Origin: an uncultured Bizionia sp.
GTDB taxonomy: Bacteria; Bacteroidota; Bacteroidia; Flavobacteriales; Flavobacteriaceae
Reading direction: 5' to 3'
Assembly: GCA_947496215.1 (NCBI GenBank)
Contig: CANMCF010000012.1
Location: forward strand, 1 to 64,000
Length of the DNA: 64,000 bases
Below, piece by piece: positions 46,359 to 57,193 of the stretch. How positions within the stretch are numbered: position 1 is the first letter of the stretch; each line of letters starts with the position of its first letter. The position numbers were made by a program, and so were the translations under genes. Below the pieces are notes generated by a model. It did no database searches. It worked only from the letters and a program-made list of their open reading frames with translations, and was not told the DNA's origin.

Positions 46359-47039
46359 TTACTCTTTCTTGTAGACCTCTGATAATTTTTTTTGTTGTTT
46401 CTCAAGCCCTTCTCTACCTTTTTTAAAATCAACTTTGTGTTTTTCCAACATAGCTTCAATTTCAGCTATTTTCTCTTCCTTTTTTTCAATTTGTTCAGGC
46501 GATAGCTTTCCTGACTCCTTAGCTTCGGCCAAACGAGCTCTCGCTGCTTTGATTCTCTCTTCGCTCTTAACCAAAAACGTATTGTTTTTTTCCAATCTCT
46601 TTTTTTGTTCAGTCAATTTCTTTTTAGCTTCCAAGGCTCTCGCTTGCCCAAATGCTTTTCCTTTTAAGTCTCCTTTATTCTTACCATATGCATGACCTTC
46701 TCCATCATCATCATCATTTTCATCTTTAGATTTCTTCTCTTTCTCTTCTTTCAACTTCTGCTTGTGTTCCTTTGCCTTCTCTTTTAACTCTTCCTTCTGT
46801 TCTTTTAACTCTTCCTTCTGTTCTTTTATTTTCTCTTTTGCTTCTTGTTTATGTTCCTTCGCTTCTTCTTTCTGTTTTTGCTTTTCTTCTTTGTATTTTT
46901 GTCTTTCTTCTTTAAGTTCTTGTTTTTTCAATTCGATTTTATCCTTGCTCTTTCCAGATTTTCCTTGAGCATAAAGACTAAAGTTCCCTCCAAATAAAAG
47001 GCAAACACTTAATAACGCAATATATTTCATAGTTTTCAT
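46359..47039 (-). CDS. Exported Lys/Glu-rich coiled-coil protein
   Basis: A 226-residue protein with a signal peptide (MKTMKYIALLSVCLLFGGNFSLYAQ) and then almost continuous charged helix. Heptad-like KEEKQKQKEEAKEHKQEAKE repeats cover about 35-100, an acidic DENDDDDGE break lies at about 105-113, and a second coiled coil follows (about 130-226). It is probably periplasmic or surface-located and elongated. It begins 4 bases after the small lipoprotein gene and forms an operon with it. No enzymatic motif; function unknown. Composition bias makes homology searches unreliable. Confidence 0.8.
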   Translation of the reverse strand: MKTMKYIALLSVCLLFGGNFSLYAQGKSGKSKDKIELKKQELKEERQKYKEEKQKQKEEAKEHKQEAKEKIKEQKEELKEQKEELKEKAKEHKQKLKEEKEKKSKDENDDDDGEGHAYGKNKGDLKGKAFGQARALEAKKKLTEQKKRLEKNNTFLVKSEERIKAARARLAEAKESGKLSPEQIEKKEEKIAEIEAMLEKHKVDFKKGREGLEKQQKKLSEVYKKE

Positions 47040-47043
47040 AGTT

Positions 47044-47259
47044 TTAAAAATTGTTTAATTCTTTTTCCAATTCCTCTATTTCTTTCTTCAATTCCTCTGC
47101 ACTCTTTTCTACGTCTTTTACAATTTGTTCTGTTTTTTCTTCAATAGTCTTGATTTCTTCAAGAGCTGCTTTTGTTTCTTCTGCTTCTTTTTTATCATCT
47201 CCACAGGAAACAAACCCTATAACCAATACTGTAAGAAGTAGTTTCATTACTTTTCTCAT
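47044..47259 (-). CDS. Small lipoprotein with charged helix
   Basis: A 71-residue protein from the ATG at 47259 (MRKVMKLLLTVLVIGFVSCGDDKK). The lipobox is GFVSC, so Cys19 should carry lipid. The remaining 52 residues are a Lys/Glu-rich amphipathic helix. The upstream 19 codons of the longer frame (with two Cys and three consecutive Asn) do not fit a signal peptide. It has the size and shape of an Lpp-like helical lipoprotein, and is first in a two-gene operon with the Lys/Glu-rich coiled-coil protein. Confidence 0.78.
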   Translation of the reverse strand: MRKVMKLLLTVLVIGFVSCGDDKKEAEETKAALEEIKTIEEKTEQIVKDVEKSAEELKKEIEELEKELNNF

Positions 47260-47579
47260 GTTGAATACTTTTTTATTATTATTCCTACAATTTACAAAAT
47301 ATCCTTCAATATTCATTTTTCATAGAAAAATAAAGGCTATTATTTCTTAAAAAACTTCTTTTTAAAAGAATGCTGAAAAATGGAGACATTTATCATATAA
47401 CTCTTTATTATTTGATTAATTACAAATTAAAAAACCGTTAACGAGTATTTTTGAAACAAAACACTTTTTTCAATTTCAAGAACCCTGAACTATTGTTATA
47501 TTTGCGATCTTGAAAATGTTATCTCATAATTGTCTATGGGTTTCATTTATTAAATAAAAAAACAATTAAACATCTATCG
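47260..47579. other. Divergent intergenic region before pheT
   Basis: 320 bases of AT-rich sequence with no ORF beyond the rejected N-terminal extension of the small lipoprotein. The pheT promoter box at 47497 is the only clear element. The promoter of the lipoprotein operon must lie in the left part, but no exact TAnnTTTG is seen there. Confidence 0.4.
47497..47504 (+). promoter_or_regulatory. Bacteroidota -7 box upstream of pheT
   Basis: TATATTTG matches TAnnTTTG exactly, 75 bases before the ATG. A T-rich stretch (CACTTTTTTC) about 27 bases upstream is a weak -33 candidate. The implied leader is about 70 bases, with no obvious attenuator or T-box. Confidence 0.5.
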
Positions 47580-50006
47580 ATGAAGATTTCATACAATTGG
47601 TTAAAACAATTTATTAAAACAGATTGGTCACCAGAACAAACAAGTGAATTACTTACAGATCTAGGTTTGGAAGTAGAAGGATTGGAAGCCTACCAAAGCG
47701 TAAAAGGTGGTTTGGAAGGTGTTGTCGTTGGTGAGGTATTAACCTGCGTACAGCATCCCAATGCAGATCGCTTGCGAGTCACTTCTGTAAATATTGGATC
47801 CGATTCGCCTGTACAAATCGTATGTGGTGCTCCAAATGTGGCAGCTGGACAAAAAGTCCCAGTAGCTACCATTGGCACGACCTTGTATACTGAGGAAGGT
47901 GAAGCATGGACCATAAAAAAAGGAAAGATTCGAGGAGAGGAAAGCCACGGAATGATATGTGCCGAAGATGAATTGGGCTTGGGAAAATCTCACGACGGCA
48001 TTATGGTATTGCCAAAAGACACTACCATTGGAACTGCTGCTTCCGAATTGTTCGAAATTGAAAACGATCAGGTCTTCGAAATTGGTTTAACTCCAAATCG
48101 AGCAGATGCCATGAGTCATTTCGGCACCGCTCGCGATTTAAAGGCTGGTTTACAACACAAGGACATTACCTTGGAATTAATCACACCCTCGGTAAGTGCT
48201 TTCCATGTAGACAACAGAACACTTAAGATAGATGTCGAAGTATTGAACAAGGAATTGGCCCCTCGTTATTGTGGAGTTACGATTTCTGGTTTGAAGGTAG
48301 GAGAATCCCCAGAATGGATAAAACACCGTCTGAAAGCCATAGGTCTATCACCAATCAACAACATCGTAGATGCCACAAACTATGTCTTGCATGAATTGGG
48401 CCAACCATTGCATGCCTTCGATGCCAACAAGATTACAGGAAACAAAATTGAGGTAAAGACAGTAGCAGCGGGTACGAAGTTTACGACATTGGACGGTACC
48501 GAACGTGAATTGCATCAGGATGATCTAATGATTTGTGACATCGAAAAACCATTGTGCATTGCAGGTGTTTTCGGAGGATTGGATTCAGGTGTATCCGAGC
48601 AAACTACGAACATATTTTTAGAAAGTGCATACTTCAACCCCATAAGCGTGCGTAAAACCGCAAAACGTCATACATTGAATACTGATGCGTCTTTTAGGTT
48701 TGAAAGAGGAATAGACCCCAACATTACCCAATATGCATTGAAAAGAGCAGCTCTATTGATTCAAGAAGTTGCTGGTGGAGAAATCACCAGTGACATCTCT
48801 GATGACTATTCAAATAAGATCGAAGATTTCCAAGTTCACATTACCTTTGAAAAGGTAAACAAACTGATTGGGCAAGAAATTCCAAGAGAGACCATAAAAA
48901 GTATTTTGTCCTCTTTGGAGATCAAGGTGAACAATGTTACGGAAACCGGTTTGGGCTTAACAGTTCCTTCCTATAGGAATGATGTACAACGCGAAGCCGA
49001 TGTCATTGAAGAAATTCTTCGTGTCTATGGTTACAACAACATAAAAACAACAACGAAGTTGAATGCTTCGATTTCCAACTCGTCGAAATTTGAAGATCAT
49101 AAATTACAAAATGTCGTCGGGAACCAATTGGCTTCCCAGGGGTTCTTCGAGATTCTCTCTAATTCATTGACCACACCTAGTTACATAACACTAAGTGAAC
49201 AATTGAAGGACGAGCACAATATTGTCATGTTAAATCCATTGAGTAACGATTTGTCCGTTATGAGACAATCTCTATTGTTTTCTGGTTTGGAAACCGTAAT
49301 CCATAACATAAACAGAAGAAAAAGTGATTTAAAGTTATTCGAATTTGGAAAAACCTATCATAATTACAACGAATCCAGAGAGGAATACAAGCATTTAACC
49401 CTTTTTACCACTGGAAACAAAAGTGCCGAAAGTTGGAGTGTTGCTCCTTCTAAAAGTGATTTTTTCCATATGAAAGGTACAGTCATTGCACTATTGGAAC
49501 GTTTGGGCATAAATAGACATAGAGCTGTTCCAACCAAGAATGACGTTTTTAGTGAAGGATTGCAATTCGAGCAAGGAAAGATGCCTCTAGTATCATTTGG
49601 GATCGTCAAGAATTCCATACTAAAACATTTTGGGATTGCACAGGAAGTGTTGTATGCTGATTTCAATTGGGATAACATCATAGAGGTCTCAAAACGCAAT
49701 AGCATAAAATTCAATGCAATACCTAAATACCCAGAAGTTCGTCGTGATTTTGCCTTGTTGTTGGATGACAACGTTACTTTCGAACAAATACACACCATTG
49801 CAAAACAAACTGAAAAGAAATTGCTTAAAAATGTGAGTTTGTTCGATGTCTACCAAGGAAAGAACCTTCCCAATGGCAAAAAAAGCTATGCGGTAAGCTT
49901 TATGTTCATAGACGAACACAAAACACTCACTGACAAAGTAGTAGACAAAATAATGAACAAGCTTCAAGACAACTTCAAAAACAAATTAGGAGCCGAATTA
50001 AGATAA
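47580..50006 (+). CDS. pheT: Phenylalanine-tRNA ligase beta subunit PheT
   Basis: The 808-residue beta subunit of the alpha2-beta2 synthetase charges tRNA-Phe. Domains are in the normal order: start MKISYNWLKQFI, an EMAP/tRNA-binding domain (about 40-155, VVVGEVLTCVQHPNADRL), B3/B4 editing domain (ITLGLTPNRADAMSHFG region and RKTAKRHTLNTDASFRFERG), B5 (TFEKVNKLIGQEIPRET), the catalytic-like core, and the anticodon-binding FDX-ACB domain at the end (KYPEVRRDFALLLDDNVTFE). pheS is not adjacent, as is common in Bacteroidota. A small membrane protein gene follows 7 bases downstream. Confidence 0.98.
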   Translation: MKISYNWLKQFIKTDWSPEQTSELLTDLGLEVEGLEAYQSVKGGLEGVVVGEVLTCVQHPNADRLRVTSVNIGSDSPVQIVCGAPNVAAGQKVPVATIGTTLYTEEGEAWTIKKGKIRGEESHGMICAEDELGLGKSHDGIMVLPKDTTIGTAASELFEIENDQVFEIGLTPNRADAMSHFGTARDLKAGLQHKDITLELITPSVSAFHVDNRTLKIDVEVLNKELAPRYCGVTISGLKVGESPEWIKHRLKAIGLSPINNIVDATNYVLHELGQPLHAFDANKITGNKIEVKTVAAGTKFTTLDGTERELHQDDLMICDIEKPLCIAGVFGGLDSGVSEQTTNIFLESAYFNPISVRKTAKRHTLNTDASFRFERGIDPNITQYALKRAALLIQEVAGGEITSDISDDYSNKIEDFQVHITFEKVNKLIGQEIPRETIKSILSSLEIKVNNVTETGLGLTVPSYRNDVQREADVIEEILRVYGYNNIKTTTKLNASISNSSKFEDHKLQNVVGNQLASQGFFEILSNSLTTPSYITLSEQLKDEHNIVMLNPLSNDLSVMRQSLLFSGLETVIHNINRRKSDLKLFEFGKTYHNYNESREEYKHLTLFTTGNKSAESWSVAPSKSDFFHMKGTVIALLERLGINRHRAVPTKNDVFSEGLQFEQGKMPLVSFGIVKNSILKHFGIAQEVLYADFNWDNIIEVSKRNSIKFNAIPKYPEVRRDFALLLDDNVTFEQIHTIAKQTEKKLLKNVSLFDVYQGKNLPNGKKSYAVSFMFIDEHKTLTDKVVDKIMNKLQDNFKNKLGAELR

Positions 50007-50013
50007 TTCAACT

Positions 50014-50232
50014 ATGGAGAAACAAAACTCACAACAACAAAAGAACGGCAACAAGAAGAAAATCTACAACCTTCTCATAGGCTTTGTGTTCATTGCTGTT
50101 GGAGGTTATAGACTATATGGGCATTATTTTACAGAAGCCAGCTACAATACCCTAAGACTTGTTGTTTCTGTCATTCTTGTATGTTTTGGAGTTGTAACTG
50201 TTCTTATGAACTTGTTGGGCAAAAACAAATAA
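50014..50232 (+). CDS. Small two-TM membrane protein
   Basis: A 72-residue protein: a charged, Gln/Asn/Lys-rich N-terminus (about 1-17), a first membrane helix (LLIGFVFIAVGGYRLYG, about 20-36), a short loop, and a second helix (LVVSVILVCFGVVTVLM, about 50-66). It starts 7 bases after pheT, so it is co-transcribed with it and ends at a shared terminator. Family not recognised. The proximity to pheT is probably incidental. Confidence 0.72.
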   Translation: MEKQNSQQQKNGNKKKIYNLLIGFVFIAVGGYRLYGHYFTEASYNTLRLVVSVILVCFGVVTVLMNLLGKNK

Positions 50233-50254
50233 CACAAAATATCATTTGAATATG

Positions 50255-50281
50255 AAAAGCGACCTTTATCGGGTCGCTTTT
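50255..50281. terminator. Bidirectional terminator between convergent genes
   Basis: AAAAGCGACC and GGTCGCTTTT are perfect 10-base arms around a 7-base loop, with T-rich tails on both strands. It serves the pheT operon and possibly the fasciclin gene. Confidence 0.88.
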
Positions 50282-50307
50282 TCTTTTTCAAATCTTTTAA
50301 AAGACCA

Positions 50308-50880
50308 TTAATTTGGTATTATGACTGCATCTACTATGTGTACATAACCATTGGTTTGTTGCATATCCGATATTTCAACTTCGGAATCATTGCCATTTGC
50401 TCCTGTCAAAACAAGTATTCCATCCTTGGTATAAGCAGAAATGGCTTCCTCATTCAAAGTTCTAAAATCAGATTCTCCATTATTGTTCTCTATAGCTTTC
50501 ACAATTTCTGTCGAATTGAAATTACCAGGGATGATGTGATATGCAAGAATGGCTTTCAACTTCTCTTTATTTTCTGGCTTCAACAAGCTTTTCAACGTTC
50601 CTTCAGGCAATTTTCCAAAGGCCTCATCCGTTGGAGCAAATAAAGTATAAGCCCCTTCACTCGATAGTTTTTCTGACAATCCAGATGCATCAATGACCTT
50701 TACCAAAACCGTGTGGGACTTAGAAGACTTCAAAAAAGTCATAATATCTGATTGGGGCTCCATAGCCTCCGTTTTAACCTTTTCCTTTTGAGCCTTCTTT
50801 TTGCTTTGTGAGTGGCCAAAACTCGTAAAGCACAAGACTAATGCAAACAGTACAATACCAATAAGATTTTTAGATTTCAT
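50308..50880 (-). CDS. Exported fasciclin (FAS1) domain protein
   Basis: A 190-residue protein with a signal peptide (about 1-26, FALVLCFTSFGHSQ) and a single FAS1 domain. The H1 region is GAYTLFAPTDEAFGKLPEGT, and the domain ends with the H2-like segment NGYVHIVDAVIIP. FAS1 proteins mediate adhesion and extracellular binding. Location is periplasmic or extracellular; no T9SS tail is present. Monocistronic, convergent with the pheT operon. Confidence 0.9.
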   Translation of the reverse strand: MKSKNLIGIVLFALVLCFTSFGHSQSKKKAQKEKVKTEAMEPQSDIMTFLKSSKSHTVLVKVIDASGLSEKLSSEGAYTLFAPTDEAFGKLPEGTLKSLLKPENKEKLKAILAYHIIPGNFNSTEIVKAIENNNGESDFRTLNEEAISAYTKDGILVLTGANGNDSEVEISDMQQTNGYVHIVDAVIIPN

Positions 50881-51041
50881 CTGTAAAAAAATTTAAAGTT
50901 TATAGTTACCTTATAAACGTAACCAATTGAATTATAGACTTTACTTTCACATAATTTTAACGTATTTAACATTGTTGAAGACTGTAAGTTTCTGCTATTT
51001 TTTTCGTATATTATAGAAGTAACCTTTAACACAAACACCGT

Positions 51042-51281
51042 ATGACAGACTCAAATTATATTAAAATATACACAGGCAACTTCATTGTTGTTCAATTGAT
51101 CAAGCAACGCTTGGAAGACATTGGGATAAACCCGATAATAAAGGATGAAACGGAATCTGGCAGACTTGCCGGGTTTGGAGCTTCCCTACCAGGAATGCCT
51201 GAGATTTATGTTCATGAAAACGAATTGGACAAAGCAGTTATCATTGTTGAAAGCGTACGTTCTGAAATGGAAACCACTTAG
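51042..51281 (+). CDS. DUF2007 family protein (GlnB-like ferredoxin-like fold)
   Basis: A 79-residue soluble protein starting NYIKIYTGNFIVVQLIKQRL and ending with EIYVHENELDKAVIIVESVR. The central GFGASLPGMP is typical of DUF2007 members, which look like small signal-transduction or putative-prokaryotic-signal proteins. No function is established. It is a single-gene unit with a terminator shared with the convergent ABC-F gene. Confidence 0.85.
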   Translation: MTDSNYIKIYTGNFIVVQLIKQRLEDIGINPIIKDETESGRLAGFGASLPGMPEIYVHENELDKAVIIVESVRSEMETT

Positions 51282-51319
51282 CTTTCAACATTTGCTGTAC
51301 AAGTTTGCTCTAACAAGCA

Positions 51320-51355
51320 AAAAAGCCCTGGGAATTTAAATTCTCAGGGCTTTTT
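51320..51355. terminator. Bidirectional terminator between convergent genes
   Basis: AAAAAGCCCTG and CAGGGCTTTTT arms with an inner GAATTTAAATTC pair form a near-perfect 36-base stem between the DUF2007 and ABC-F genes. Confidence 0.9.
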
Positions 51356-51393
51356 CATTTATTTTATAATAGAACTTAAGTACGTTCACGCCA

Positions 51394-53378
<1,985 letters not shown>

Positions 53379-54812
53379 ATGAGCTTCAAATCATTTTACG
53401 TATTGTTATTAGCATCATTATCCCTAGTCACTTGCAAAAAGGACATGGTGGAAAGTGATGAGAATTTTGCTTTTCTAGGTGGTGAGATAATTAATCCAAA
53501 TTCAAACTACATCGTCCTAATGAAATCTCATAAAGTTATAGATACCATAACTTTGGATAAGCACAATAGATTTTCATATAAATTGACAGATTTCAAATCT
53601 GGGCTTTATAATTTCTACGATGGGCATGAGCAACAATTTATTCTTTTACAACTCAAAGACAGTCTGTTATTGAGGCTGAACACAATAGAATTCGATGAAT
53701 CTTTAGTCTATACCGGCATTGGAGCAAAAGAGAACAACTATTTGATGGAAATGTTTCTTGAGAATGAAAGAGAGGACAATGAGAACAAGACACTAATCAT
53801 GAGCCAATTGGATCCTATTCCCTTTCAAGAAAAATTGAATGCCATGAAAGAGGAAAAGTTAAAAAGATTGAACAAGTTCATAAAGAAGAACAAAACGACC
53901 AAGCTATTCAACAAAATGGCAAAAGCCAACATAAACTATAGATATTATTCAAGCAAGGAGTTTTATCCTTTTGCCAATTACAGCAAATCCGAATTGGATA
54001 TGTTCAACAGCTTGCCTGACAATTTCTATGACTATAGAAAAGAGATCGATTACAACGATGAACTATTGAAGGACTATCCTCCATACAATAATTTTTTAAA
54101 GTTTCACATCAATAACATTGCCCTTCAAGAACACCTCAAACATTCGGATGACACGAATTATGATGAAGATTCCATTGATTACAATTTAGACAAAATAGCT
54201 GCTATAGATAACAACATAAACAACGAATACAAGAAGAACAGCTTGTTATATTATACAATGATTCATTACATACGCATCTCCAAAGATACAGATGGTTATG
54301 ATGAATTGTACAAATCTTTCAATGAGAAATGTACCAACAGCAAATTGAAAGAAAATGCTTTTCACATAGTAAATTCGTATAAGCGTTTGAAACCTGGTTT
54401 GAAAATACCTACCGTAGATCTACTTGACAAAGAAGAAAAAGATATAGAACTTCTTAAATTGATAAAAAAACCTACGGTAATCTTTTTTTGGAACAAAAAA
54501 AACAAATCATACATTGTCGATGTACACAAAAGGGCTCAAGAATTGGAAAAAAAGTACCCGGAAGTCCTATTTCTGTCAATTAACACGGATTCCATTTCTT
54601 TTCAAGAACAAGCCAATATCCTAAAACGCCATAAAGTGGCAATAAAAAACGAGTACCGATTTAAATTCCCTAAAAAGGCTAAAGCTATTTTATCCATAAG
54701 CCCCATTACCAATGTCTTTTTGATTAATGGGAAACAAAAAATAGTAAACCCCAAATCCAATATGTTCAACATAGGTTTTGAAAAGGAATTGCTTGGTGTG
54801 ATCAATCAATAG
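53379..54812 (+). CDS. Exported TlpA-like protein lacking the CXXC motif
   Basis: A 477-residue protein. The ATG at 53379 (MSFKSFYVLLLASLSLVTCKK) gives a lipoprotein signal with Cys19, which the longer frame would bury. It has an N-terminal beta domain, a long charged helical middle (about 120-350) and a C-terminal thioredoxin-like fold (about 365-477): KKPTVIFFWNKKNKSYIVDV, VLFLSINTDS and ITNVFLINGKQKIVNP. At the position of WCxxC the sequence reads FWNKKNKSYI, with no cysteines, so redox activity is unlikely. Probably in the periplasm, anchored to a membrane. Confidence 0.82.
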   Translation: MSFKSFYVLLLASLSLVTCKKDMVESDENFAFLGGEIINPNSNYIVLMKSHKVIDTITLDKHNRFSYKLTDFKSGLYNFYDGHEQQFILLQLKDSLLLRLNTIEFDESLVYTGIGAKENNYLMEMFLENEREDNENKTLIMSQLDPIPFQEKLNAMKEEKLKRLNKFIKKNKTTKLFNKMAKANINYRYYSSKEFYPFANYSKSELDMFNSLPDNFYDYRKEIDYNDELLKDYPPYNNFLKFHINNIALQEHLKHSDDTNYDEDSIDYNLDKIAAIDNNINNEYKKNSLLYYTMIHYIRISKDTDGYDELYKSFNEKCTNSKLKENAFHIVNSYKRLKPGLKIPTVDLLDKEEKDIELLKLIKKPTVIFFWNKKNKSYIVDVHKRAQELEKKYPEVLFLSINTDSISFQEQANILKRHKVAIKNEYRFKFPKKAKAILSISPITNVFLINGKQKIVNPKSNMFNIGFEKELLGVINQ

Positions 54813-54921
54813 GAAATTCAGATCTTTTCTAATAAGTTACAATAACTCCTCAATTTGAATTCCATATGCGTATTTTATCTTCAAACTACAAAAACAACCA
54901 TTTATTATCTATATTAGTTTA

Positions 54922-55221
54922 ATGAATAAAAAATTGAACGACCCGAAATTTAACATCATTGCCATAATAGTGGTAGAGTTCATGACATGCAGCATTACAT
55001 TCAGTGCTGATTATACTGGTGCAGGTATGGCTTCCGCAATTATAAAGTGGATTCCTGCCATCATTGGCATCATAACCCTACTCATCTATCTGGTTTCAAG
55101 ATTTCTCACTAAAAAATACAATTGGATCGTTAGTTTATTAGGAATCCTGTTTATGGTCATGTCAGCCATTAACATATATAATACAGATTTTTCCCAGCAA
55201 ACTACAACTTTGTTTTCATAG
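54922..55221 (+). CDS. Small membrane protein, three TM segments
   Basis: A 99-residue protein with hydrophobic segments at about 10-27, 38-60 and 70-88. It starts MNKKLNDPKFNIIAIIVVEF and ends with a short polar tail. Its stop overlaps the stop of the convergent racemase gene by 20 bases. Family not recognised. Confidence 0.62.
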   Translation: MNKKLNDPKFNIIAIIVVEFMTCSITFSADYTGAGMASAIIKWIPAIIGIITLLIYLVSRFLTKKYNWIVSLLGILFMVMSAINIYNTDFSQQTTTLFS

Positions 55222-55900
55222 CTTGTTTAAAAGCTTCCCTAGCGTGAATGGTGGTAGTATCGAAAACTGGAACATCGACATCACACTGTTTTATCAGCAA
55301 GGGGATTTCCGTACATCCTAGGATAATTCCTTGTGCCCCATCCTTTATCATGGCATCCATTATATCCAAATAAGCCATCTTACTTTCCTTCAACAACAGT
55401 CCTTTGGACAATTCCTTGTAAATAATCTTATGACAAGTATCCCTATCCGCCTCATTGGGAATAATGGTCTCAATCCCGAAAGATTCCAATATCTTCTTGA
55501 AAAAGTTCTTCTCCATCGTGTATTTGGTTCCCAAAAGGGCTACTTTTTTCAACCCTTTCTTTTTAATCTTCATAGCAGTGGCTTCTGCAATATGTATGAC
55601 TGGGACATTAACTACAGCCTTAATGGCATCTATGCATAGATGCATCGTATTTGCACAAATTATAATCAACCCAGCACCAGCAGCTTCCAAACTTTTCCCT
55701 GCATCCGCAATTATATCATTCAACATATCCCATCGGTTTTCTTTTTGTAATCCTGAAATGGTCTCAAAATCCAAGGAATATATGATTTGCTTGCATGAAT
55801 GAGATCCTCCAAATTTCTTGTTCGACAAAAAATTCAATATTTCGTAATAAAGCATCGTACTCTGCGGTGTCATCCCTCCAATTAATCCTATCGTTTGCAT
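55202..55900 (-). CDS. Aspartate/glutamate racemase family protein
   Basis: A 232-residue PLP-independent racemase. The two catalytic cysteines are in IICANTMHLCID (the Cys of CANT) and GIILGCTEIPLL (the Cys of GCTE). The start IGLIGGMTPQSTMLYYEIL is typical of the YgeA/AspR branch. It interconverts L- and D-aspartate or glutamate in the cytosol; which one is not predictable. Monocistronic, divergent from hutI with a 57-base gap. Confidence 0.92.
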   Translation of the reverse strand: MQTIGLIGGMTPQSTMLYYEILNFLSNKKFGGSHSCKQIIYSLDFETISGLQKENRWDMLNDIIADAGKSLEAAGAGLIIICANTMHLCIDAIKAVVNVPVIHIAEATAMKIKKKGLKKVALLGTKYTMEKNFFKKILESFGIETIIPNEADRDTCHKIIYKELSKGLLLKESKMAYLDIMDAMIKDGAQGIILGCTEIPLLIKQCDVDVPVFDTTTIHAREAFKQAMKTKL

Positions 55901-55957
55901 TGTTTCTAATATTTTGTTCCTAAATTTATCCCTTTAATATACTTTATAAAACTTAAT

Positions 55958-57193
55958 ATGTCCATATTAATTACCAATATAAAAGAATTGTTGCAAGTTA
56001 GGGAAGCTGGCATCCTAAAAGTTACCGGTAGCGAAATGAAAGATCTTCCAACCCTTGAAAATGCCTATTTATTAATAGAACACGATACCATCGTAGACTA
56101 TGGTACAATGGAAAACTGCATAGGCATCACTGCAGATGAAACCATCGATGCCACTGGTAAGATCGTATTACCGACTTGGTGCGATTCACATACCCACATT
56201 GTATATGCAGGCAATCGAGAGCAGGAATTCGTAGATCGCATCAATGGTTTGAGCTACGAAGACATTGCCAATCGTGGTGGCGGTATATTGAATAGTGCAG
56301 AAACGTTGCAAAATACTGATGAAGACACATTGTACAGGCAATCTATCGCGCGTGTCGAAAACATAATGCAATTAGGCACCGGTGCCATCGAAATTAAATC
56401 GGGATATGGTTTAACCACCGAAGCAGAATTGAAGATGTTACGTGTCGTAAAACGTATCAAAAAAGAATACCCAATCAAGGTGAAAGCAACGTTTCTGGGG
56501 GCCCATGCCTTACCAAAGCAATTCAAGGACAACAAACAAGGTTACCTCGATCTAATAATCACCGAGATGTTACCAGAGATAGCAAAGCATCAATTGGCAC
56601 ATTATGTAGATGTCTTTTGCGAAAAAGGGTATTTTTCTTTGGAGGATACCGACCAGATATTATTGGCAGCCAAGCAATACAATCTAATACCAAAAATTCA
56701 CGTCAATCAATTCAATGCCTTTGGAGGCATAGCTTTGGCTGTAAAGCATGGAGCTTTAAGTGTGGATCATTTGGAGGAACTGGACCTTGAAGACATAACT
56801 GCCTTAAAAGGTTCTAATACAATGCCAGTAGCTCTTCCATCATGTTCTTATTTCCTAAGTATTCCCTATACTCCTGGGAGGCAAATTATAGATTCAGGAT
56901 TGCCTTTGGCCTTGGCTACAGATTACAACCCAGGTTCCACTCCATCTGGTAATATGAACTTTGTTGTAAGCACTGCTTGCATCAAAATGAAATTAACACC
57001 AGAAGAGGCCATAAATGCTGCAACCATAAACGGTGCCTACGCCATGGGAATTTCCACCGAATATGGTAGCATCACCAAAGGTAAAAAGGCCAATGTCATC
57101 ATTACGAAAAATATACCTAGTTACAACTATTTGCCTTATGCCTTTGGGGATAACCACATAGATCAAGTCTTAATAAATGGAGAACGCATTTAA
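55958..57193 (+). CDS. hutI: Imidazolonepropionase HutI
   Basis: This 411-residue amidohydrolase opens 4-imidazolone-5-propionate to formiminoglutamate in histidine degradation. Metal-binding SHTHIVYAG (HxH), and later motifs IKSGYGLTTEAE, HVNQFNAFGG, SVDHLEEL and ATDYNPGSTPSGNMN, fit HutI. The next gene begins 17 bases before its stop, which implies coupled translation, and a HutG-like enzyme (the next pathway step) lies 1.7 kb downstream. HutH and HutU are not in the window. Confidence 0.96.
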   Translation: MSILITNIKELLQVREAGILKVTGSEMKDLPTLENAYLLIEHDTIVDYGTMENCIGITADETIDATGKIVLPTWCDSHTHIVYAGNREQEFVDRINGLSYEDIANRGGGILNSAETLQNTDEDTLYRQSIARVENIMQLGTGAIEIKSGYGLTTEAELKMLRVVKRIKKEYPIKVKATFLGAHALPKQFKDNKQGYLDLIITEMLPEIAKHQLAHYVDVFCEKGYFSLEDTDQILLAAKQYNLIPKIHVNQFNAFGGIALAVKHGALSVDHLEELDLEDITALKGSNTMPVALPSCSYFLSIPYTPGRQIIDSGLPLALATDYNPGSTPSGNMNFVVSTACIKMKLTPEEAINAATINGAYAMGISTEYGSITKGKKANVIITKNIPSYNYLPYAFGDNHIDQVLINGERI

